A stretch of DNA of 64,000 bases from Ceratotherium simum simum (taxonomy: Eukaryota; Chordata; Mammalia; Perissodactyla; Rhinocerotidae), in assembly GCF_000283155.1 (NCBI RefSeq), contig NW_004454287.1:2513299-2577298 (forward strand). Direction: 5' to 3'. Positions 54,617-64,000 of this stretch are shown here, one piece after another (the first letter of the stretch is position 1; every line of letters starts with the position of its first letter). The position numbers and the translations under genes were made by a program. Below the pieces are notes generated by a model that made no database searches, had not been told where the DNA came from, and was given only the letters and a program-made list of their open reading frames with translations.

Positions 54617-57128
54617 CAGTCATGCATCGCTTAACAAGGGGGACAGATTCTGAGAAATGCACCGTTAGGCTATTTTATCATTGTGCAAACATCATAGAGT
54701 GCACCGACACAAACCTGGATGGAATAGCCTACTACACACCTAGGCTACATGGTATAGCCTTTTGCTCCTAGGCTATAACCCTGCACAGCGCGTCACTGTA
54801 CCGAATACTGTAGGCAATTATGACACAATGGTGTTTGTGTATCTAAACATAGAAAAGGTACCATAAAACTACGGTATAAAAGATAAAAAATGGTGCACCT
54901 GTATAGGGCACTTACCACGAATGGAGCTTGCAGGACTGAAAGTTGCTCTGGGTGAGTCAGTGAGTGAGTGGAGACTGAATGTGAAGGCCTAGGACATTAC
55001 TGTTTTATAAACACTGTACACTTATGCTACATTAAATTTATAAAAAATACTTTTCTTTCTTTGATAATGAATTAACCTTAGCTTACTATAACTTCACCTC
55101 ATAAACTTTTAAATGTTTTTTAACTTTTTGACTCTTTTGTAATAACACATAGCTTAAAACACAAACACATACAGCTGTACAAAAATATTTTCTTTATGTC
55201 CTTATTCTGTAAGCTTTCTTCTATTTAAAAAAATTTACTTATTTCTTTTACTTCTTAAGCTTTTTTGTTAAAAAGTAAGACATAAACACACACATTAGCC
55301 TAGGCCTACTCAGGGTCAGGATCGTCAATATCACTGTCTTCCTCCTCCACATCCTGTCCCACTGGAAGGTCTTCAGGGCAATAACACGCATGGAGCTGTC
55401 CTCTCCTATGATAACAATGCCTTCTGGAACACCTCCTGAGGGGCCTGCCTGAGACTCTTCTTGAGGAGCTGTCACTCTTTTCAGAAGTATGTCCACGGTG
55501 GTTTGCTTGGTTGCTTTCTTTTTTTCATCATAGATTTGCTTGTAAGCAGATAATGCACCATGAACATTCCTCTTTATTAATGAAAATGTTTGGTGTCGGG
55601 GTCCATGTTTTCAAACTTTTTAGGGAGCTTGTTGAGGTCTGCAAAAGCTTCCACTAAACCCTTCATTGTGAATTTTCTTGGGGGGAGGGGTTCTTTTTCT
55701 TCTCTTGCAGTTTCCTTTTCTCTTGCCTCTTCAGCTATGTGTTTCTGTTCCAGATGCAACAGCTCCTCATTAGTCAGTTCCTCAGGAATCACCTCTAGGA
55801 GTTCCTCAATGTCATCCTCATTCATATTCAGGTTAAAGTTGTTTGCCATCTCAACCTTGTTGATTTTTGCAACCTCTTCATCCTTGGCAAATCCTTTGAA
55901 GTCATGGATGAACCTCTTGAGTGTCTTCTTCCAGATGGCATTCACATACTCCTTGGTGACATCACCACAAGCCCAAGCAAGGTTCTTGATGCAGTCATAG
56001 ATGTCGTAATCTTTCCAGAATTGTGTCAGCGTCTTCCTTGGTTGCAACAATAGCCTGGGCAAAGGTCCTCCTCAGATAGCAGGCCTTAAGAGCTGCTATA
56101 ACTCCTTGATCTATGGGTTGGATCACAGTGGTGCTGTCTGGAGGGAGAAATACCACTTTGATATTGGGATGAAGATCATCAATAAAAAGATGTTCAGGAG
56201 CATTATCAACAAGAAGCAAAATCTTGAAAGGTATGTTATTCTCCAAACAGTACTTCTCCACTTCACAGCACAGCAATTCAGGAGGGCATCTTGGAGGAGG
56301 AGCTGGGTCATCCACGACTTCTTATTGCTCCTCTAGTGCACTGGCAGTGCGTGCTTACTGATATGCTTGAAGGCCTTGGGGTTCTCACTGGGCCAGATCA
56401 CAAAGGGTTTTAATTTGTAGCCTGCAACATCACCCCCAAGCAAGACTGCTATCCTGTCCTTAAAAGCCTTGATACCTGGCATTGACTTGACCTCCTTATG
56501 GATGAAAGTCCTTTTAGGCACCCGTTTCCAGAATAGGGAGGTTTTATCCATATTGAATATTTACTCTGACAAGTAATTTTCCTCCACAACTAGCTCATCT
56601 AGAGTTTCCAAAAATTCTTCAGCTGCCTTCACCTCAGCACTTGCAGACTCGCCACTCACTTTCACATTATGTAGTGAATAACAATTCTTGAATTGTTTAA
56701 ACCACCCAGAGCTAGCAGTAAATTCAACATCATAGTTGCATCCAGCCTTTTCTTTCAACATTGCACACAAACTTTTTGCTTTGGCTTTGATCGTCATGGT
56801 GCTGAGAGGGATAGGATTATGTGTCTGGTCTTCAATCCAGGTCATTAGAAGTTTCTCCATGTCTGATATAGGCCCATCTTGAATTTTTGTTAGTTTGTTG
56901 CCTTCAATGAAGCAGGTGGTTTAACAGCTTCCGTCACTTTCTTCTTGTTCTTCAAGATGGTAGCTATGGTAGAACGGGACATGCCAGACAGCAAACAATA
57001 ACCATCACTGATTTTCCACCTTTGTAGTCCTTAATCACTTTTAATTTTGTTTCCAGGTCAATCACTCAATGTGGCCTCTTACAGGCAACATTAGCAGTGG
57101 ATTTTTTATGCTTAGGGGCCATGATGAA
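54617..57128 (-). mobile_element. Tigger (pogo) DNA transposon with decayed transposase
   Basis: The left terminal repeat CAGTCATGCATCGCTTAAC starts at 54617 after TA. Transposase reads on the minus strand from an ATG at 57120-57122 with a TGA after 18 codons and several frame changes. The N-terminal helix-turn-helix part lies at about 56870-57122, the CENP-B-like domain at 56561-56860, the DDE domain at 55995-56551 (MDKTSLFWKR with the first Asp; LLVDNAPEH with the second; PPDSTTVIQPIDQG), and the acidic C-terminus at 55248-56062. The right terminal repeat is missing: L1 sequence starts at about 57140. The family matches TIGD-like Tigger transposases. It cannot be functional as written. Confidence 0.85.
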
Positions 57129-57139
57129 CAAAACAACAC

Positions 57140-57905
57140 ATCTTGTAAAACTGAAATTCTACACCCATTAAATAGAAACTACCCATATCCCTCACCTCCA
57201 GCTCCCAGCACCAAGCACTCTACATTCTGTTTTTATGCATTGCATTACTCTACAGACCTTATATAAGTGGAATTATGCAGCATTTGTCCTTTTGTGAATG
57301 GGTTATTTCACTTAGCATAATGTCCCCAAGGTTCACATATTATAGCATGTGTCATAATTTCCTTCCTTTTTAAAGCTCAATATTCCGTAATATGTATACA
57401 CCACGTTTTGTTTATCCATTCATCAATCAATAGCTTCCACTTTTTGACTAATGTGACTGCTATGAACATGGATGTGCAAATAGCTCTTTGAGACCCTGCT
57501 TTCAATTCTTTTCAGTATATAATCAGAAGGGAAACAGCCAGATCATATGGTAAATCTATTTTTAATTTTGTGAGAAACTGATATATGGTTTTCCATAGCA
57601 GCTGCACCAATTTACATTTTAACCAATAGCGCACAAGGATTCTAATTTCTCTACGTTCTCACCAACATTTTTTTTGATAGAATTCCTAATGGTTGTGAGG
57701 TTATTTCCTTTACTCCTTTAATCATGCTTTCTATCAGTTGTGAATGTATTTTATAATGTCTACTTTGAAGTATTTTTCTGTTAAATCTGATGTCTGTTAC
57801 TCTCAGAGGCAGTTTCTATTGCCTGCTCTTTTTCATCAGTGTATGAGTCATATGTTCCTGTTTCTTTGTATTTCTCATGATTTTATTTGCAACCGGACAT
57901 TTTAG
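57140..57905 (-). mobile_element. L1 3' fragment
   Basis: Inverted L1 with AAACTGAAATTCTACACCCA, CACTTAGCATAATGTCCCCA and CCATAGCAGCTGCACCAATT. It starts abruptly at the truncated end of the Tigger element and is interrupted at about 57919 by an LTR. Confidence 0.7.
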
Positions 57906-57919
57906 GTAATTGTTATGAG

Positions 57920-59640
57920 TGGTTAATAATGGACTGTCCACTCACTTTTGTGTCTTTCCACAATGCCAGAATTTATTAGGGTAAATTCAAAGGATCCTGT
58001 CACAAGTGACTGAGGTCCTGGAACAGCGGTAACAAGCTGGCATCTTTTTATAGAGACTCAATCAAATATCACACATTAAATCATACGAGTATCATAAAGA
58101 CACATTAATTAACACCAAACACAGCATTCAACATGCAAGGGGTTATGAACCAAAATTCAGAAGGTCCTTGGCATGGTCCAATGAGTTGGAAAGGGAAATT
58201 GGTCCAGCTGATGGGGACAGCGAGAGGCATGGGAATTAGCAAGGCAAACAGCAGTGTGTCGTCCTCTCTCTGGGTATGGCTTGCAGGTGATGGTGTTCCT
58301 TTGTCTCTTCCTTTTATGCTGCTTCCATATCTGATCCAGGTCTGCAGTCCTACCATCTGCTTATCTCGGGGTGTCTGTGGTTTTTGTGGTTTTGGGTGTT
58401 CCACAGGTATTCCTTTAAGGTGGTGTTAGTTATGCTCATAACTCCATTTTCTTGTGCCAAGTCCTTAGCATGAGTTCTTCCATTTTGTATGCTCTGTGCA
58501 ATAATCTATTACACCTTCTCTGGGTATGTCCCACTCCCCCAGGCCTTGTTATTGTTATTTGCCTGGTTTTTGTTGTTTAGTGACTGCCTGGATTATTTCA
58601 GAAGCTTGTGTCTGCCTGACAGTGTTGAGCCTCCGATGTTGCTCTTTGGGAGGTGGAGGTGTACAGCTCTGATTGTGTCCAGAGTCATCTGGGACAGTGG
58701 TATTGGTAGGAATCTCTTCTCTTTCTTGGGCCACACCCAGTTGTTAAAATGGGCTAATTGCTGGCTGATGGCTCTATAGTTTTCAACAAAGTCCTGGGGC
58801 AAATTTGCCCTACAAACTAACCCAAACATATTGTGGCTCCTTTATAAGAATACTGCCTGAAGGCAGTGTTTGATATTTGTTCTGACTTTCAGTGGGCTCC
58901 TCCCAACAGTCTTACTCCCTGGTTTTCTCCTGCAAATTATCTGGCCTACAGACTAGGCTGTATCTTCATTAAAATCTGCCAATTTTCTTTCAAGTCTATT
59001 GCTACTGTCTTGAGAGTGGAGTGGGGGGTTGGCTTGGAATTCTCATGATATGTAATAACTGAAGTTAATTCTTTGCCAAGAGATTATGAGCTGTTTTACA
59101 GCTTGCCTTCCCCTCACCTTCAGGCATGATCTCTCTGCTAGGGCTCTGGAGCTTGGGTAGGGACAATGGCAAGCTTCTGTCTGAACAACACTCTCTTTCT
59201 AGGACCTGAGTACTCAGTGGGGGTGGGGAGGAACAGCAGCCTGATATTCTCTTGGCTTGTGTCTCCTGGGATGTGTTGACCTTGTAGGGGATCAGAATTG
59301 GCCACCTCAAAATACGTCTCTTTACCTTGGTTATTTTCTGAAAGACCCTTTGACCTCCCCACCCCACTAACTGCCTAAAAGAATTTAACAGGCCCCTCCC
59401 CAGGACAGGCAATCACCATAGTTAACTCTGGGTATCGATACACTGGAAGGGTCCTTGCTACGCCCATCCTTATCAAAGTTCTGTTTACCAAATATTTACA
59501 TTTGTAAGGGAAATCTCCCTTTGTAAAAGTATCTCCCTCTCTGTACTGGGAAGAAGAGAGGATGACATCTCTAGAAACTTGTCAATGTGGAAAGCAAGGC
59601 CTTAAATCTGCATAGTAACCTTACTCTTGCTTACTGTGCT
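57920..59640 (-). mobile_element. LTR-bearing ERV fragment inserted in L1
   Basis: Minus strand shows TATAAAA (58046-58052) and, about 75 bases on, AATAAA (57972-57977), then a short tail ending near TTAACCA at 57920. That is LTR order. The remaining ~1.5 kb has minus frames at 58105-58404, 58593-58829 and 59065-59412 with no domain that I can name; it may be U3 or internal sequence. L1-like sequence lies on both sides. Confidence 0.45.
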
Positions 59641-59960
59641 TTTATTTTTTTCTAGTTCCTTTAAGTGTAAATTTAGGTTGGTAATTTGACATCTTTTTTC
59701 TTAACATAGGTGTTTATCACTATAAATTTCCCTTTTAGTACTCCTTATGCTGCATCCCATACATTTTTGTAAGTTGTATTTTCATTTTTGTCTCAATAAA
59801 TTTTTTAAATTTCCTTTTGATTTTGTCTTTGAACCACTGGTTGTCCAAGTGTATTACTTAATTTCCACATATTTGTGAATTTTCACAATATTTGAGGTAA
59901 ACAGGGTTTTACTGGTTTTTTTGAATAGGCATTAGACTATATTTAATGTTTGCCATAGCT
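59640..59960 (-). mobile_element. Short L1 ORF2 fragment
   Basis: Inverted L1-like sequence, with CTCCTTATGCTGCATCCCAT and TTGACATCTTTTTTCTTAAC as in the L1 at 46.9-47.0 kb. Confidence 0.5.
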
Positions 59961-62590
59961 GTAGGTGGCAGGGGCTTCAATATCCTCTAGTGTTCTTGTA
60001 TTTTTCTCCTCTGGTGTGGTTGGGCATCCCTAGAAACTCAATCTTAAGTAAAGTCTGTGTCTTACAGCTGTTTTAACACTTTGTTTTTATACTGGAGCCA
60101 TTATGTTGGGAGGGTATTTCGGTGGGAAAATGTTCTATTATGTTATGACTAAACCTGTACTATTTTTGTAGAACACAATCCCTGCACTACGAACTTCAGA
60201 ACAGGTTCTTAGCATTTATTTCTCCCCTTCCACAAGAGAGGAAACCTGTAGGCTGTGGGAGTGGCACAACTGCTTTTTGCCCAATTAGATAAGGCTTTGG
60301 CAAATTTTCTTTGAGGGATGGCCTAAGTTACAGAAAATAGAACGCCTTGTGCGTATAATCAAAATTTTTTTTCCCATTTCCTGCAAGAAGCATGAGGCTA
60401 TTTTTTTTTTTGATCTTCACTCTGAGAACCTGTTTGGGCTCCTGCAAAAAAAATTCATTAACTGTGGGAGGAACCCTAAGACGGAACCCCTTAAAAGCTT
60501 TTAACTCTCAAGCTAGTCCATACTGTGTCTCCAGCAATTCATCTCTAACAGTTTATGTGTTCCTAGAGGTCATTGGCTCTAGTGGCTTTGCTTTTGGTTA
60601 AGTGGTAATTCTCCATATTCACCAGTTTGTTTTGGCGGCACTGGTTTGCCATACAACCTAAAATCTCTCATGGATCTAAGAAGAGGTGTTAATTTTCAGT
60701 TTGTTCAGCATTTTTTATTTACTGAAGATGAGGATGACTCCAAGCTCTTCATATACTGGAACAAGAACCATCCACTCACTTCTGTTGCTCTGTATTTTCC
60801 ATTGGGAGACTATACTGTTTCCAATGATTGATTCTACAACTACTGCCCATGTGGGTAGTTTCAAAGTTTTTCTTTGGTGACCATTGCATCTAGAAACATT
60901 ATCATAATGATACCTCTGCATTTGGATTTCTTATCCTCATCTTTTCAAAATTCTCTACACTGCACAGCCGTTTCTCACCACAAAGACATTCTCCATTGGT
61001 TACTTTCTGTTTTATCATTGCCCTCTTAGGAGCAAGATTAATGCCTTAGCTAAAATGGGACTGAATGTCAAGACTATGTCACCACATGCATCAAGTGAAT
61101 AGAAAAATGATTATGACCCAAGGGTAATTTCTAAGGAGAGTAGGGCAAGGTACAGGTGGCTTCTACAAAGAATGGCTTGACTCTTTGAGATATGTAGGGT
61201 TAGAAGCTGCACGTTTTCAAGGGTTGACCTTCCTACCCACTGATGCACACAGAAAGAGGCATGTGTCAACATGGCCACTTGTTTACCCATTGTGGGCCAG
61301 GCAGGGTGAACAGGTATCTAATGCTGATTAAGGGTCAAATATCAAAACAGGTCAGCATCTTTATTCAAGTTCCCTCCTGAGGTTTGGATGCCTCATCTCC
61401 TTTAAATGAATTTCATTATTAATTTAAAAGCCATGTGAAAAGCACAAGCAATATATTATAATTAAGATGACAAAGCCTGAAAAAAACAAATGCATCCAGT
61501 CATCTCTGGGTTGCAGATCCAGGAAAATGTGTCAGTATAGTTCCACCCCCTCCCCCCAAAAAAACCCAATTATTTTAGTAATGTTATTATTTACTCTGCT
61601 GTCTCATTTGTTGTATTATTGGTGTCACATTGCTAGCATCGCCTACCCATATGCAGCAAACAGCCCTTTTAAGGAAAAAGAACTCTCCCTGGCTGATTAA
61701 TAAATAGTCCAAGGCAAGTGGTCATCAGCTATGATGGCTGCCAGGGAGTTTTCCTTCATGGAAAACATCTCAAACATCAGTTGCCTGCTACATGTTATTT
61801 TGAGTGTTTGGGACATTTTTGGGGCTGGCATTAATTATGTATGTGTTAAACATCACGTGTGCCTAGGTCAGTACCAGTGACTCCGACAACAATGAGCACA
61901 TGAGAGAAAATGGTAGGAAAACAGTGTATCTGTGTTGCATGGGCTGAAGGGGTTTTGAAGGAGTGTCAAAAATGAAATGCTGACATGCAAGGTACACAGA
62001 CTACAGGTGATGTTAGGAGGAAGATCCAGGAGTGGGATATAAAAATGGTGGCCAGGAGGCACTATTACAGTAAACCAAAGTCCTATAGGAGTGACCATTC
62101 TGACAGAAAAGTCTAGTATAGAAATACTCTACTTAAAAGGTGCCAGTAACCCTGATGATCAGAACAAAGTAACAGGCCCCAAGCACTGGGGATTGAATGT
62201 AACTAATCTCTCGAACAGCAGGAAGACCTATTTATAACAAAGCAAGCTTGAAGACATTAGGACATCCTAAGAGGGTTGTAGACGGGGGTTAAAAGAGAGG
62301 TACAAGGTCCACTGAATGCCCTTTCCAAGAGCCTAATGTTGTGTATTCTAGGCTTGAGTTGATAATATCAATAATTCCTAGAGTGTCTTGGGCAGTCCTT
62401 GCATATTGGCTTCAGTAGGGTCATGTATGATAGGATGAGGAATTTGTCTATATAAGTATCCTGGTCAGAGCACAGCAAGGAACTAGTGGCGGGGGTAAAG
62501 GGCTCTTTGAAGTCCATTTGCTTTCAGCTCTAGGGACACCTTCCTAGGCTTGGAAAGTAGGTCCATCGATTATGTTACCAGTGACGTTTT
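59960..62590. other. Unassigned intergenic sequence
   Basis: No exon, SINE or L1 recognised. It contains T-rich and A-rich tracts and short chance frames only. It lies between the LTR/L1 cluster and the second part of the unit C flank. Confidence 0.4.
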
Positions 62591-63970
62591 TTCACGTTAG
62601 GTGCACTGGTTGGCCACTATGTTAGCCGTGGCAGAGAGAAGTACTTCGAGTTTTGCCTAGGAAATACCCACAGGTTTGCTGACAGGAGGAAAGTGATTAT
62701 TCTCACATGCAAGGAGTCAAGGCAGCTGCTGCACAGTATAGCAGAAAAACAAACTCCCACGTCCTTCTTTTTACTGCCCCACTGTAGATGTCATGGTGAA
62801 TCAGGAAACATGCTCACTAGCACTGGTAACACCATAAGGTGTTTCCTATACAAATTAGACCTTATACAAATATCATCTAGAGAAAAAGGGAATCAGAGAA
62901 TACTCCCAAGCACAAAAGACTGAATTAGTTTCCTGGTGCACATAACAGGGCTTAAAGAAAAACCCAAACTCTGATACATCTTTGCTGTGAAACTTGTTAA
63001 AACCTCAGTGGAAACCTACATCTCTAAGAAAATAGAAATCAAACCGTTGGTGTTAGTTTTGAGGATACTCTTGATTGGAAAGGCAAAGAATCTGGAAAGT
63101 GGGCTGGAGCATGGTGTCCTCGAAGCTCCTATTCATCTGTCTCTCTCCCAGTATAGTGGCTCCAAAATCTGACTAACGCCTTTTTGCTTCTGTCTTCCAA
63201 ATCCCGTGCAAGTGAGGCTACTGGTGAATTCTAACACGGAACCATAAAGGAGGTGGACTGAAAAATCTAGTTCCTAACATTACACTTTTATTGACGTAAT
63301 GCAATCTAGGTGATACGGCCAGCTCTAGATTTTGCTGCCCTCTCACAGGTCTAACTAATTCAAAGTCTACCAAATATCAGTTGGAAGGAAGGATGAACAG
63401 AGGCCAAAATATGAAAATAATTCACATGAAACTATACTTTTTGATGAAATTGCCATATGTACAAATTTATTCTCAATGTTAATAGTATGCAAAACAGAAA
63501 AAGGCTCCCACACCCACCACCTCAAAAAAGCTTTCTCAGTAAGAAAGGTACAATATATATAATGGGTTAGGGATATCTAGGCACTTCTACACATGGCGAG
63601 TAGGAAAATCCCAACAAAAACCAAAGTAGCAATTTTCAATAGCCCCTTAACACAACAAATACAACATTATTAAAAAAATTAAGCCTAATTGCATATTAGA
63701 AATACACCTCAATTCACCCATGGATCCAACAGGCTGCAAAACGGAAAGAGAAAATATTAACCAATTTAAGGAAAAAGCATTACCTATTAATCTTATGTAC
63801 TGTTTTTGAAAGACAACTCACAGAACTCTTGCTTCATTTCTAAAAGTAAGTAATTAGTAGAAATCCAGTCCAATGTTGCATTTTAAGAAAGGGGCTTGGT
63901 AAACACAATATACTTACAACTTTTAAAACAACTCTTTCATGTTAAAAATTTTCCAGAACATTATATATGG
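62590..63970 (-). repeat. Paralogue of the KZNF 3' flank/3'UTR (unit C, part 2)
   Basis: Matches about 800-2110: TTATTCTCACATG, CAAATTAGACCTTATACAAA against CAAATTAGACCTTAAACAAA, TGAGGCTACTGGTGAATTCT against TGAGGCTATAGGTGAATTCT, GGAAAATCCCAACAAAAACC against GGAAAATCCCAACAAATACC, and CCCATGGATCCAACAGG against CCCATGGATCAAACAGG. In the first unit the stop codon of the finger exon lies about 130 bases past the end of the matched stretch. Confidence 0.85.
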
Positions 63971-64000
63971 ATTAATTATATATGGATTATATATATTATA

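Noticed and set aside
55248..57122. Domesticated Tigger-derived host gene
   Set aside because: There is an in-frame stop after 18 codons and several frame changes, so it is a decayed transposon and not a TIGD-type gene.

Overview
The window is mammalian nuclear DNA. More than a dozen copies of the tRNA-derived ERE SINE (head GGGGCCGGCCCxGTGGC, B box GGTTCGGATCC, tails ending in CAATCTTCCTCA-polyA) point to a perissodactyl, most probably an equid or close relative. The rest is typical of a clustered KRAB zinc-finger (KZNF) locus: two CpG-island promoters, one intact gene, decayed duplicate parts, and introns filled with L1, ERV LTRs and Tigger transposons.

Layout. 1-2.2 kb: 3' flank and 3'UTR of a minus-strand KZNF gene. 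2.24-4.49 kb: its zinc-finger exon, 61-bp exon 3 and 127-bp KRAB-A exon. 4.5-18.3 kb: intron 1, with an LTR, an old L1, and inside that a near full-length L1 (7.56-16.02 kb) whose monomeric 5'UTR carries a Tigger MITE that itself carries a solo LTR. 18.3-21.8 kb: unique intron sequence and the CpG promoter, where exon 1 ends with ATG immediately before a GTGAGT donor. The four exons join in frame to a 557-residue protein with KRAB-A and 16 C2H2 fingers. It should be a nuclear sequence-specific repressor acting through KAP1/TRIM28 (family knowledge).

22.4-41.7 kb repeats this organisation: the same LTR plus L1 junction at 22.4-23.0 kb, more L1, a degenerate ERV block (33-37.8 kb), then a diverged copy of the promoter (38.0-41.7 kb). 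No KRAB or finger exons are present here. The copy's exon 1 has GTG where the start ATG should be and a weaker GTGCGT donor. It is either an orphan promoter or an alternative upstream promoter for the intact gene.

41.9-50 kb is mostly minus-strand L1 with nested LTR, L1 and ERE insertions. 50.9-52.3 kb and 62.6-64.0 kb together copy the 3' flank of the first gene, split by about 10 kb of L1, Tigger transposase (54.6-57.1 kb) and LTR material. The right edge of the window is therefore probably the 3' end of another minus-strand KZNF paralogue whose finger exon lies just outside. I found no non-repeat RNA gene, no CRISPR array and no prokaryote-like system.
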